Source: Triglochin maritima (lineage: Eukaryota > Streptophyta > Magnoliopsida > Alismatales > Juncaginaceae). Taken from it: a stretch of DNA of 64,000 nt. The DNA is taken from the NCBI GenBank assembly GCA_963682175.1, contig OY821788.1, forward strand, positions 15,022,001 to 15,086,000, written 5' to 3'. Made by a program: the position numbers and the translations under genes. Shown one piece after another: positions 41,242-53,290 of this stretch. Each line of letters begins with the position of its first letter. Positions within the stretch are counted from its first letter, which is position 1. Under the pieces are notes generated by a model. That model ran no database searches. It was not told where the DNA came from and was given only the letters and a program-made list of their open reading frames with translations.

Positions 41242-42653
41242 TGATTGACATCATTTCATGCTCATATTTGTATCTTATATCCATTATCTTTCACCTAAAC
41301 AATGCTATGTCACGAGTTTTATGTTTAGTTTTCAGGAATAAATAGGTTTGAAGAGATGAAGCATAAAAGGACCCAAAATCTGGGAAAAAGGACTGAATTG
41401 TGAGATCTAGGGACCAAGATGCAAGAAAGAAGGACCTGATTGCAAGACAGAAGGACCTAAGAGCAAAACAGAATACTCCACACCATCATGAGGAGTATTT
41501 TACCAATTCGATTCGGGTCGGAGCTCCAACAAGTCAAGTAACTGCATCAAAGACCAAGAATACCATCCAGGAAAGCCTCCAAAAAAGCCCAGACGAATCC
41601 GGACCCTGTAGACCGCCAATTGGCGGTCTGGAACCGCTAATTGGCGGTCCAGGTGGATCCGAATCCGTTTATCTTTTTCTGGTGTGTGTATTAGAGCGTT
41701 CTTATGCTATTTATGGTATTTGTTTAGTCCCACATCGGGGGATTGTCCCGGATTAGCTTTTTCCATGCCTATAAATAGAACTCTTCACCTCCTATTGTAA
41801 TCACTCCATTTTTAAGTGGCTATTCTTCCTACTAGAAGTGAGGCCTTGAAGCACACACTAAAGTAGGTGGATGCTACTTTTAATGTGAGTCATTTTATCA
41901 ATAAAGTTTTGTGTTTCTTTCATTATTTGTTTTATGCTTCTTTTATTGTTTATGCATGTTTTAGTTTAATCGTCTTTTAATTCTAGCTTAGTTTTAATAT
42001 GCTTTCTTCCCATAGTTAAATAATTAGTGTAATGTTTAGTGAGTAGTTCCATCCCCTTTGGGGGGTGGAGTAGATGTACATACATGCAAATGAGAATGGG
42101 ATGAATGCTTTAATTTCAATGTGTTGATTAAACATGAATGTATGCTTGCTTGTTTAGGATAGAATTTATAACTTGATGAGTTTTGCCAAAATGATTAGAC
42201 ACCTCTCATGCTTGTTTAGGTTCTGAAATAAACAACTTGCATATGTAAATGTTAATCAACCAAGTTGGTGAATAGATTGATAGGTTTTGCCATAACATTT
42301 AGACACTTCCTATGCTTGATAAACACCACCTTCATGTGCTTAAAGAATGTATTCTACACCCACCTCTTTGCTTGTGTGCACTCACTCCACCCCTTAGGGG
42401 TTTTCCATTCCTGAAATTCCAGCATTCTTCCTTTGTTCTTAGCTTAGTTCTTATTTCATCGCTTGTTTGCTTCTTTCACATTTCGTACTTGTTAGCGTAG
42501 TATAGAGTAGAGTAGCATAAACATCTTTCTCCCCCTATTTTTGCCACTTGATTTCGTACAAGCAAGAGACTACTCACCTCCCTGAGGACGATCCGTACTT
42601 GCCACCGCTTCATCACGGCCGTGCACTTGCGGTTTAAATTAAAACGTTCAACA
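41242..42653 (+). repeat. Element D 3' LTR (type 2)
   Basis: 1412 bp, almost identical to 27642-29053. Palindromes at 41611-41650, USE-like box 41727-41737 and TATAAATA 41770-41777. TSD TGCCC follows. Confidence 0.95.
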
Positions 42654-43425
42654 TGCCCCATCAAGCGAATCGGGGAATTGGCCACGTTGAGCTTGGAGCG
42701 AAGCAGCTCAAATCGGCGGGAGGAGAGTGGTTTGGTTAAGATGTATGTTAGTTGATCCTAACTGGAGACAAACTTTACTTGTAGTTGTTTTGTTGCAACG
42801 CATTCCCTGACGAACTGAAAATCGATCTCCACATGCTTGGTTCGTGCATGGAATATTGGATTGGAAGCTAGGTACGTTGCACCTAAGTTGTCACACCAGA
42901 GTGTGGGTGGATGATGCTGTTGGAAGCCAATTTCGAGAAGAAGATTTTGGACCCATGCTAGTTCAGCCGTTGCATGTGAGATGCCCCGATATTTCGCTCC
43001 GGTGCTGGATTTGGCGACAGTAGACTACTTCTTGGTTTTCCAAGCGATGAGATTTTGGCCAAGGAAGACACAATATCCAATGGTGGAGCGACGATCATCA
43101 GCGTCCCCAACCCAACCTACATCATAAAAGGCATGTAGCGTACAAAGGTTCACCAATATTTTGTGGAAGGGTAGGCCATATGTTATAGTGTGTTTGAGGT
43201 AGCGAAGGATGCGTTTAATCGCAACCCAATGTTCCGTAGTTGGATTGGCATGAATTGACATACTTTGTTTAGTGAATAGGTTATTTCGGGTTTTGTAATG
43301 GTGACATATTGAAGAGCACCAACAGTGCTTCGATAGAGGTGGGGATCACTCATAGGCTCACCAGTATTACGAGAGAGTTTTGTTTTACAATATGCTGGTG
43401 AAGAAATGGGTTTTGCTTTATCCAT
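42654..43425 (-). pseudogene. Element G RNase H and RT tail
   Basis: Minus strand. 43425-43183 carries the end of RT ([30 protein letters not shown]); 43261-43025 carries RNase H start ([35 protein letters not shown], ending WKTKK followed by a stop where a Gln is expected). In the same frame further on are CDNLGATYL and HARTKHVEIDFQFVRE. The reading frame ends at element D. Confidence 0.88.
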
Positions 43426-43838
43426 TTTAGTTCTAAGTAGGAGATCATTAATATATTTGTGTTGACAGAGAAATAAGCCTTTATCTGTAAAATGTGATTC
43501 AATTTCTAGAAAATAATGTAATGAACCAAGACTTTAAGAGAAAAGGGGGAGTTAAGACTAGATATAACCTGGTCCATCACCGAACTGGAGCTGCCTATTA
43601 GGATTATATCATCAACATAAACTAACACAATGATGATGTGGGCACCTGTTCTATGAATGAATAAAGAATTGTCAAATTTAGAAGAAATAAAACCAAGATT
43701 GCATTTTTTCTGCCAATTTTTTGAACCAGGCATGTGGTGCATGTTTTAAGCCATATAGGGATTTGTGTAGGCGAGAAACATGTTGGGGAAGGTTTGGGTT
43801 TGTGAACCCTAGTGGTTGGGACATATAAACTTTTTCTT
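43426..43838 (-). pseudogene. Element G reverse transcriptase, catalytic part
   Basis: Minus strand. Contains GFISSKFDNSLFI and the copia RT catalytic motif VYVDDIILIGSS, then IISSLNSPFSLK. Frameshifts at both ends. It joins the N-terminal RT part across the hAT MITE. Confidence 0.85.
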
Positions 43839-44298
43839 GCAGGTCATAGACCTATCAATTGGGTCGTGTTCGTGTACTATCGTGTCTGACAGTTCTGCAT
43901 TCGTGTCAGGATTTCGTGTTATCGTGTATAGTATAAATTTAAAAGATTTCATCATGTTTAGATTGAAAATAGTTAAGTGACATGTTATATTGATATTTTT
44001 CGTTCTAAATAACATCTTAATTGACTATAATCAAGTAAAAACAATTGATTATCTAACAAAAGATGCAGTTCGTGTCTGTTTCGTGTACAAAAATAACTTA
44101 TCGTGTGTATCGTGTCGTGTTCGTGTCAAATCGTGTACCAATTATTTTATATTTATATGTTCACAAAATATCGTAATAAATCATTTCAATCATACAAAAA
44201 ATTTCGTGTAAAGTCGTGTCTATATCGTGTCTCCTTATCGTGTCGTGTCCGTGTCGTGTAATCGTGTCGTGTCCAAAATTGACAGGTCTAGCAGGTCA
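43839..44298. mobile_element. hAT-like MITE (element 43847-44290)
   Basis: Ends TAGACCTATCAATTGGGTCG and, inverted, TAGACCTGTCAATTTTGGAC; an 8-bp target duplication GCAGGTCA is at 43839-43846 and 44291-44298. Eight-bp duplications are characteristic of hAT. The 444-bp element has no coding capacity and is full of TCGTGT/CGTGTCGTG subterminal repeats. Confidence 0.9.
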
Positions 44299-44753
44299 CC
44301 ATATAAGAAAGCATTATTGATGTCTAATTGTCTTATAGACCACTGTTTAGAGAGGGTAATAGATAAAATAACACGAATGGTGATACCTTTGACAACAAGA
44401 CTAAAAATTTCATCATAGTCTAACCCAGGTTCCTGGTGATATCCCTTAGCTACTAGACCAGCTTTATAACGATTAACAGAGCCATCGGGATTTCTTTTGA
44501 TTTTAAACACCCATTTACATCCTACAACATTAGAAGCAAAGCTAGATGGGACTGACAACCATGTACCATTGGAAATCAGAGCATTGTACTCATCAGACAT
44601 AGCACGTCTCCACCTACCATCCTTAGCAGCAGTGGTGAAGCAGGTGGGTTCAGAAAGGGAGGTGGAGGGAAGTGGATATTTGGTGGTGGTATAAACTTGA
44701 TAGTCAATGAATTGTTTGGGTTTTCTAGTGTGGTCCTTGGCCCTGGTTGTCAT
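44299..44753 (-). pseudogene. Element G reverse transcriptase, N-terminal part
   Basis: Minus strand. Typical copia RT entry: RRAMSDEYNALISNGTW, GCKWVFKIKRNPDGSVNRYKAGLVAKGY, then LDINNAFLYGDL. The frame reads into the MITE and stops there. Confidence 0.92.
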
Positions 44754-44871
44754 AGGGTGAGATTGTGGTTGTTGTGCTTCTGGAGGAGCTGGTGAAGAAG
44801 AGGGTGCAGTTGATTGAGCTGGTTCTGATGGTGTGTCTAAGGTTGTAACAGGAGAGGTACAGGTAGGATGA

Positions 44872-45311
44872 TTAGGGTGTTGTATTGTGTTGTGTCTGGG
44901 TGGTGTGAGGAAGATTAAGGGTAGTGGGTGGCACTACTGCTGGGGCAGATAGAGGTGCTATGTTAGAGATAGAAGGAGCAGGTATGGTAGATGAACTCAA
45001 GGTTGTACTGCCAGATACCCATTTCTCCTTATTAATAAGCTCATCATGAAAGGGAAAATGGTTTTCATTGAAAATAACATTAGGAAATATGAAAGTACGA
45101 CCAGATAAAACATGCAGACACTTGTGTCCTTTATAAGAGGGACTCCAAGAAAAATACAAAGTTTTGATCGTGGTTGTAACTTATTTGAGTTATAAGGTCG
45201 TAAACATGGATAACATGGACACCCAAAACTCGAAAACGTTTGTAATCAGGTGGTCGACCAAAGAGTTTCTGCTATATATGGAGAAATATTATTAGAACAG
45301 AGCTAGGTAAG
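44872..45311 (-). pseudogene. Element G integrase C-terminal region and linker
   Basis: Minus strand. YFSWSPSYKGHKCL and FIFPNVIFNENHFPF are the usual copia region after the integrase core, followed by a Ser/Thr/Pro-rich linker. Frameshifted relative to integrase. Confidence 0.75.
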
Positions 45312-45870
45312 CTATTGATAATAAAAACATGCAGTAGAAAAAGCTTCAACCCAAAAATTATTAGGGATAGATGAGTGAGTTAACAAGGATATGCCAGTAT
45401 CTACTATATGTCTGTGTTTTCGTTCAATCACACCATTTTGCTGGTGAATATGGGGACAAGAAATTCTATGTAAAATGTCGTGAGTTTCAAGAAACTTAGA
45501 AACATATCGAAATTCACCACCCCAATCACTCTGCAAAGACTTTGTTTTGGTAGAAAAATAAGTTTCTACTTGCGTTTTAAACTTTTGAAAAATTTGAAGA
45601 ACATCATACTTTAAAATAATCGGGAAAATCCATGTATATCTGCTAAAATCATCTAAACATGAGACATAATAGCGAAAACTAGATGTGGAAATAGTAGGAG
45701 AGGGTCTCATACATCGGCAAAAATCCATTGTAAAGGTGTAGTAGAACAAGAATCACAATGTGAAAACTGAAAAGGGTTGGCTATTATTTCTCATTAAGGG
45801 ACATGTATTATAAAAGTTTAGTTTCTGAGGACCAGTTACTGTAAGCGATTGTTATGAATTATAGAGTGTA
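45312..45870 (-). pseudogene. Element G integrase core
   Basis: Minus strand. Shows FRYYVSCLDDFSRYTWIFP, TKSLQSDWGGEF (second catalytic Asp), CPHIHQQNGVIERKHRHIVD (catalytic Glu) and NNFWVEAFSTACF. The N-terminal part up to 45870 is frameshifted and is cut by CACTA H. Confidence 0.9.
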
Positions 45871-45892
45871 CACTAGTGCAGAACAGGAAATA

Positions 45893-46190
45893 TTCGTCGG
45901 ATATACGACTTCTATACGTTGGATATAAGGCTTCCCTAACCCGACGTCTATCTATGTGTCGTATATACCTAGACGTCGGTCACTCAACGGCCAACATCTA
46001 TTCCTAACAAATAGACATCGGTCGTAAGCTAACAACTAACGTGTATTTCTAACAAATAGACGTCAGTTGGAACATACGACCGACGTCTAGTCCTAAAGAA
46101 TAGGCATCGGTTTTATGTTACAACCGACATGTATATCCTTCGGATTAAGGAATACGCGTCGCATTTGCCTAATAACCGACGTCTATACCC
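45893..46190. repeat. CACTA H left subterminal repeats
   Basis: Multiple direct and inverted copies of ACGTCGG/CCGACGTC and their decayed forms. In En/Spm such repeats are bound by the TnpA protein. Confidence 0.8.
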
Positions 46191-46530
46191 TTACCATATT
46201 AAAAAAAATTACTAAATGGAATAATTATAGTTTCCTGCATAACAAACACATTAATCCTGCACCAGAAAAATATTCATCCTGCACAAACATTCATCCACAA
46301 ATACATATTCATCCAATGAGCATACACAAACACAATCATTCATCCACAAGCATACATACACAAACACATGACATTCATTCACAAAGATGTTTGATTATAT
46401 TAAAGAACAAATTGTATGTTGGTAATACAAAGAAACATGTTAAATAAAATTGCATGTTTAATTACAAAGAATGTGTTCTTGATATAAGAACATGTTAGTT
46501 CATTAACATGTTGGTAATGAAATAGCGAGG

Positions 46531-47640
46531 TCATCGCTCACGAGTATCATCGAGCTCTTTTTGCGAGTAGGGATCACTATTCTTTTTGAAGACCTATAAA
46601 AATACAAGTACAAAATATTAATATCTAAATAATGAAACTATAATTATACTACTGAAAATAATATATATTACCTCAGATAGGGCTAGGTTTTGAGGTGCAA
46701 TTTTGATGATTTCCTCTATGTATCTCATAACGTAGTAACCACATTCCATATTACCAGTTTGGTTGCGATACTACAAAGATATAAATTCGCTAAATATATG
46801 TTCCATTACTTAACATAATTAACAAAAATGGGAGAAAGTACTTACTCTGATTCCATGCCATGTTACTCCCGTATTTTTGTTTTTCTTTTTCCACCTAACA
46901 CTTTGTAAACCTTAATTGTCCTGAGAAGCACAAGTTGTTCAATATGAAGTCGATAATACTAATAAAAATACACGAATTACAAATACGATGATTAAAATGA
47001 ACTTACAGATTTACAAGATTCTTTATGGATTCCCTTGGTTTAGTTGACCCCAAAAGATCAAACCAATATGCCAAATTAGTTTCGGGGCATAGAACGGAAA
47101 TCAACCAAAGAGCTCTGTTTACATATAATTAGAACTTTATTACAAAATCAAGTTCCAGTTACTTTGAATTAACAAATTGACCTCTCATGATAAGGGAACA
47201 AATAATATCTTTTGCCTTGTTCTTTAATGAGAAGCCCAAGCTCACCCGATTTATCGTTATTCCCGTATATAAAAGTAGATAGACTCAGAAATCCAAATAA
47301 TTGATCATCGGGAAAGACTGACCTTATGACATCATAAAGGTGTCTACAAGAGTACAATTTACATTCTATAATAATTATGATAAAATTATTCAATACATTT
47401 CATCTTATACACAAGAAAACACTTACTTCACTTGCACGTCAATAATCATGATGCACAATGAATCCATCGCCAAGAACTGCATAACATCCTCTTTGGCGAT
47501 GTATAAATCCAAAGGCAAACCTTTAACATTCTCCTCCAAATGCGAGGTAGTTAAGGCGTGTGATCCCCTAACTACCATTAATTGATACAACATTTTGCAC
47601 CTATTTGGTAGCAAATTAATGTTGATCGGAGGTTGGTTGT
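46531..47640 (-). pseudogene. CACTA H Ulp1-like (peptidase C48) domain
   Basis: Minus-strand exons in several frames: LYIAKEDVMQF, YDVIRSVFP, then ALWLISVLCPETNLAYWFDLLG, WHGIR, and NQTGNMECGYYVMRYIEEII, with the C-terminal exon VFKKNSDPYSQKELDD ending at TGA 46531. Asp, Gln and Cys of a Ulp1 SUMO-protease site are visible, but the position usually holding His before Trp reads Leu. Two introns keep GT..AG borders (one at about 46594-46670). Such domains are known in plant CACTA and MULE elements. Likely the 3' part of the 49447-start gene. Confidence 0.65.
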
Positions 47641-47674
47641 TTGACCCTTTGCTCCAGGGGCTTGAAACCTTACC

Positions 47675-47676
<2 letters not shown>

Positions 47677-47738
<62 letters not shown>
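47677..47738. repeat. (TA)31 microsatellite
   Basis: About 62 bp of uninterrupted TA, between the Transposase_24 and Ulp1-like parts of the CACTA second gene, probably in an intron. Confidence 0.95.
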
Positions 47739-47744
<6 letters not shown>

Positions 47745-47829
47745 CAAATATTAACAAAATTAAAATTTATTGGTTTTCAAAATTAAAGTATACCACATGT
47801 GTGTCATTTAGCTATACTAAGTGACGAGG

Positions 47830-49447
47830 TCATTTCAGGAACCCACTGATAGCATCGCCGAGGGTAACAACCTCTTCTTCAGGAATTGGCACCAGAGCAC
47901 CAGCATGTAAGTAACTCCCCCACTGCAACCTTCACTTCTCCGCCTTCCACCTCTTCGAAGTGGTGTTTAGAGATGTTATAAACTTTGCCGTGTCCCACCA
48001 ATCTTCAAGCAGGGTCTTTGACAAATAGACAACTTCTAGATCCATCCTCAAATTTACCAAACGACGGACCACCTACGAGGGCCAATTCTTGAGAATGAGC
48101 CACGAAATCAGATTGTGGGTCGGGGTTGACAACTGGCTGCACCGGAGGAGTGGTCACCGGGGAAGAAGCGGTCCTACGACTGGTAGGAGAAGTAGGCCAA
48201 TCGTGATACAATTTGTCCATAAGAAGTTGCAACTTATTTTGCAAAACTAAAATTTGTTGCTCTCATTTGGTATGAACTGTCGACGAACTTGACCAATTAG
48301 TCTTTCCAGAATATTGTCGCAGTCCAACCCTACTCTCTACCCCCGTACACGACCAGGATCTTCGTCAGTTCCCAAGGCTTCACGTAGAATATCATTCCGA
48401 CCATCTGAAACAAACTCTCCTTGGGATTCTCTCAACTTCAGAGAGTCCTAAAGTTTAAAGAAAATTGTTACAGACAATTGAAAAATATAAAATTACTGAA
48501 TGTGATTTGATAACATATACAAGTGATACAACTTACTATCTTCGAGCTGACCGCTTGCGACTCGTCTGTGACGTACTCCCCTTTGGAGTTTACCCTCACT
48601 ATCTTCCAAGAATCACATCGACGGACGGGGGAAGGAGGAGACAAGTTGCTTGCTTGCTCCTCACTCATAGCGGAGTCAATTACCTCTTCTTTCTTCTGGG
48701 CAATTTTTTAGTCATCATTTATGCTTCTAATTTTCGGTACCCCGATCGAGACATACGATGGAGATACTTGTTAGATGATCTACGCTCTTAGTTTTTTGCT
48801 CAGAGGGCCTAAAACCAATTTAGTAGATTATCATTTAAAGTAATAACTTAATAAGTTCATATTCTAAATTAAACCCAGTTACCTAAAACTCTGAGGTTTT
48901 TCTTGATTTTCTGAACTGATCTCATGTATTCGGAGTGATAAAGTTATAGTAATCGCATGGATTTCTGTCATGGTACTCTCCAAATATGTACTTGTTGGTT
49001 AAATTTGTTTTGAAGTCCCTCCAACGGACCGACATGTATGTCATCCACTTTTTCTTCAACGTGTCAGTGCATGAGAACTCAAAACTTGCCTATATAACAC
49101 GTTAACATTTTAAATTTCTATATATTAAAAGTTTGACTAAAACTAGGGAATATTATAATGGACTCATTACCTGTACGTCGTCCCAGATTGTGCCTTTTAG
49201 CTTCTCATCAACTTCGGCCCAACTCAACAAACAAATGTCAATTTTGGACCTCGCTAGGCTCCCCAGATAACTATACCAGTTATCAGACATCATGCCTATC
49301 GACTCAAGAGGGTCATCAAACTAGATTGGAAGTCTACCGTCTTTATTCCTTTTCCCCCACGAATTCGTTCATGAGTGTAGGACCTCGTGAACTGTAAGTC
49401 TTCGAGACCTCAGACTCTGATGGAGTGGGTTTCTTTTTTGGAGCCAT
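47830..49447 (-). pseudogene. CACTA H second gene, Transposase_24-type part
   Basis: Minus strand from ATG 49447 (MAPKKKPTPSESEVS, then SRGPTLMNEF). Further exons: KLKGTIWDDVQ, KKKWMTYMSVRWRDFKTNL, RRCDSWKIVRVNSKGEYV, ILREALGTDEDPGRVRG and, near the end, VVTLGDAISGFL. This series is that of the plant En/Spm Transposase_24 family (TnpA role: binding subterminal repeats). Several stops and frameshifts are present, so it is probably inactive; exon limits are approximate. Confidence 0.7.
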
Positions 49448-49599
49448 GATACTATAAAAGATGAAATCAAGACATTAAAACGTAAAATCAAGACATTAAA
49501 TGGTTATTATAATGTTCTACAAGACATTTTGCACCTTTACGATTTCTTTTTTCTTAACGGATTTTCAATCCATATACCTTCACCGTGGACATCTCTAAA

Positions 49600-52543
49600 C
49601 ATACAAGTCTCAACATATATTTCGTCATCTAGTGAGTTCAACACGAGTCTTGCTTAGAGAAAGGTGGTGTCTCTTCATACTTGATGAGACTATCATCTGA
49701 TACAAATTTTTTCTTCCCTTCCAGAATTACTAACCATTTTTAATCAGATGGATCAGCCACATAGAAGACTTGTTTCACTTGGGAAGCTAAAATAAAAGGT
49801 TCTCCTTAATTTAAATCCTTCTTTCGAAAAATCAATTAAAGTGAACCCCAAGTCATCCACTCGAACTCCACTTTTATTATCAACCCACTTGCATCTAAAT
49901 ACAGGAACTTTGAATTTAACAAAGTTTAGCTCCCATATGTCTTCAATTACCCCATAATAGGACATGTCGGCGTATACATGATTCTTATGTTTAGAACTAG
50001 GCACATGCAAAGACTCTGCTATTAAAATGACCATACTGTTCTGAACAGTACTTTTGACATCTTCACAAACAGTGTAGAATGAGTATCCATTGATATCATA
50101 GCCACTGTAACTTGTAACAGCAGAATGCAGACCATAGGCTAACCATTGTATTGTCTCCGAAACATTACGCTTGTAAGCAACCATTTTGAACCAAGAGATG
50201 AAATTCTTATTGTGGCTATTAATTACTTGTTGATCACTCCATAAAGTATTTCTTTCTTTTAAAATCTCAATGTGTTCATTTAGATAAGCCTGAAGTTCAT
50301 TAGAATTGCACAACACATAGAAATATATTGTCATTAAGTTATCCTCATTTGGATTTACCATTTTCATCCCACGTGTCCCTTTACCATTGGAACCTTCATC
50401 ATAATGATTGTTAGGAAGTCCAATACTTTTGATGTTCGCTACGTATCCAGTGCAAAACTCGATAAGCTTCTCAGCGATGTATCCTTCAACAATACTAGCA
50501 TATGGCCTTTGACGATTTTTACAATAGTCTTTCAACACTTTCATATAGCGCTCGAAATGATACATCCACCTTAAAAAAATGGGTCCACACAATTTAACTT
50601 CTCTAACCAAATGAATAACTAGATGAATCATAACGTCGAAAAAAGCAGGTGGAAAATGCATCTCCAACTGACATAATGTGACCACAATTTCATGCTACAA
50701 CTGAACTAACTGCACCAGATCGACCACTTTACTGAAAATCTTGTTGAAAAAAGAACACAACTTTACTATGGCATGTGTAACATGTTTCGGTAATATGGAT
50801 CTCAGTGCTACAAGTAACAACTGCTACATTAGAGTGTGACAATCGTGAAACTTCATCCCCACAAGTTTGAAATCCTTCATAACAACAAGACTACTGATAT
50901 TTGAAGAATAACCTTGTGGAACCCTTACATCGTGCAAACACTGACAAAGAATGCTTTTCTCCTTTCTAGACAATATATAACAAGCTGGAGGTAAGTCGTT
51001 CCGGTCTCCTCTATTCTCTGGTGCCAGCCTTGCTTATATACCAAGGTCAACAAGATCAAGTCTAGCATTATATCTATATTCATACACCTTTTCAACGTTG
51101 ATTTCAACTGGCAGATTCTGAAACTCTTTTTTCCGTTAAATGTCTTCTTCAACCTACGATACGGATGGGAGTTTGGCAAAAATCTCCAATGACACGGATA
51201 GACTATCTAAGAACCATTAACAAGTTGCAAAGAGCATGTATTCTCTTCGCAAATTGGACAAGCTTTATGACCTTTGACAGAATATCCAGGCAGATTACCA
51301 TAAACTGGAAAGTCATTAATCGTGCAATAAATCATTGTCCACATTACAAATGACTACTGACGATAAGCATCAAAAACCAATTCTCCGTCATCCCACAATC
51401 TCTTTAGGTCATCAATTAAGGGTCTTAGATACACATCTATGTCATTTCCAGGTTGCTTCGGACCATAAATCATTAAGGACAACATAATATATTTGCATTT
51501 CATGCATAACCACGGTGGTAGATTGTAAATTACAAGCAGAACATGCCAAGAACTGTGAATGTTACTCAAACTACCGAAAGGATTCATTCCGTCGGTACAA
51601 AGTCCAAGTCGTACATTCATGTATTCTTCACCAAACAAAGGAAAGTCGTAATCTACTTTTATCCACTGAGGTGAATCTGTAGGATGATGTAGCAACTGAT
51701 CATTTGGTTTCTCACGATCAGCATACCATGTCATGTGTTTTGAATCCTCCTTACCGGAAAATAAACGTTTAGGCCTTGGTATTATCGGAAGATACCACAA
51801 AAATTTAGCAGGAGGTCCTTTGATTTTCAAATCATCACCATCTACATTGTGGTTCGGTCCAATGCGTTTCATTTTGTATCGTGAAACTTTACACCTGAGA
51901 CGGGAATATAAGTTTTCAAACTCACCCGTATACAATATACAATCATTCCGACATGCATGTATCTTCCTATATCCCATTCCTATAGGTCACAACACTTTCT
52001 TAGCATCATAAGTTCTATCCGGCAGTTCATTATGCTCTGGAAGCATCTTTTTCAATAGCTTCAACAGTGATGTGAAACTGACATTGGTCCAACGATTTCC
52101 TGCTTTTAAATTGTACAATTTTTAACACTGCTGACAATCTAGTAAATTTGGTGCAACCCTTGTACAATGACTTCTCATTGTCACTCAACAAACTACCAAG
52201 TAAATTGGGGTTTGACGAAAAGTTTTCAGCTATATCCTGAACCATTTCCTCAAACTGATCTCCCGCACTAACATTGTCTCCGTCATTCTTGGAACAACTA
52301 AATGATTCATTTTCGTCGTGCCATATCCACCGTCTGTAACTTGGGTCGAAACTTTTCTCACAAATGATATTTTATTTACTGAAAAGTCAGCACTGACATA
52401 TTATGACACTTACTGCATGGACAATACGCCATGTCTCTGTCATTCATATTCTTTGAATGATTTTTCGCAACCTCTAAGAACATATTCACTATGTTCTCAT
52501 ACTCATGACTCAAACGGTTTGAAAGAATCCACTCTCGATCCAT
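49600..52543 (-). pseudogene. CACTA H TNP2 transposase
   Basis: Minus strand from ATG 52543. In order: transposase-associated domain (MDREWILSNRLSHEYE, YCPCSKC); SLYKGCTKFTRLS; Transposase_21/TNP2 core (KIHACRNDCILYTGEFE, GPKQPGNDIDVYLRPLIDDL, 51977-51354; SHPYRRLKKTFNGK); DUF4218 (TLCQLEMHFPPAFFDVMIHL, GPIFLRWMYHFERYMK, VEGYIAEKLIEFC, 50685 on); DUF4216 (FKVPVFRCKWVDNKSGV, about 49900). This is the catalytic protein of CACTA elements. Stops (for example just before DUF4218) and frameshifts break it into pieces, so it is inactive as it stands. Confidence 0.88.
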
Positions 52544-52689
52544 TTCAATTTAAACATCAAGAAAAATGATTATTATTATTGAAGACAATAAATAAAATTT
52601 TAATTTAAAAGAAGGTGTTCGTAGATGAGAAGATCCAGAGACATGAAGATGAGAAAAGAATGAATCGGGAGAGAGGAGATGAAGTCCTT

Positions 52690-53290
52690 AATCTAGTGTG
52701 GGAATAAGGAATGTTAGAAACCTAACTAAGCAATCAAGGCAAAAGCAAGCCTAAAGTCCACTATAGGTCCTTAGCACGAGACGATACCTAACTTCGAGGT
52801 CCCACTAAGGACCACTAGTCTGTGGGAAATTAAGAACCTGGAGGTTCCTAAAATCTCAGGGAGACTAGATGGGCAACGACGTTCAGGCCAGAACGGTCTT
52901 AAACGGCTAGGACCACTAATCTGTAGGAAATCAAGAACCCAGTGGTTTCTAAAATCTCAGGGAGACTAGATGGGCAACGACGTTCAGGCCATAACGGTCT
53001 TAAACGGTTTGCTCTCCTTAATGCGTCCGGAAATCTTAGGGGCCAACGTCTAAATTGATTTTATTAAGACTATTTTATTATGTGGCTTTTGGGCCAAGGA
53101 AATGGTGATGAAATCCCCCACCTCATGTCCTATAGGTGACTGACCCCTAGGTGTTTTTCATACCTTAATATAACAAACAACACACCAAAAAAACACTCAC
53201 CTCACTCTTGTTCCAAAGCAAGTCCTACTAACTAATGCGTGTTTTCTAATGAATTATGAGTGAAAGAGATTAGGTACCTTAAGCCAGCAA
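52690..53290 (-). repeat. Athila leader fragment inside CACTA H, with tandem duplication
   Basis: On the minus strand this stretch resembles the 5' leaders of D and F: the GGTGGGGGATTTCATCACC-like box is at about 53105-53125 and the ...CCTGA.CG.CGTTGCCCA... phrase recurs. A ~101-bp unit is repeated at 52809-52909 and 52910-53010. No LTR is attached. Confidence 0.6.

Larger units (their letters stand above)
27642..42653 (+). mobile_element. Element D: non-autonomous Athila-like element, type 2 LTRs, containing E
   Basis: LTRs 27642-29053 and 41242-42653 (both 1412 bp, only a few differences) flanked by TGCCC (27637-27641 and 42654-42658). Without E the element is about 8.6 kb. Order: LTR, primer site, leader, gag-protease pseudogene (30147-32614), downstream frame (32615-33256), noncoding 3' region, stem-loop element, polypurine tract, LTR. 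No RT, RNase H or integrase. The near-identical LTRs point to a recent insertion into the RNase H end of copia G. Confidence 0.95.
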
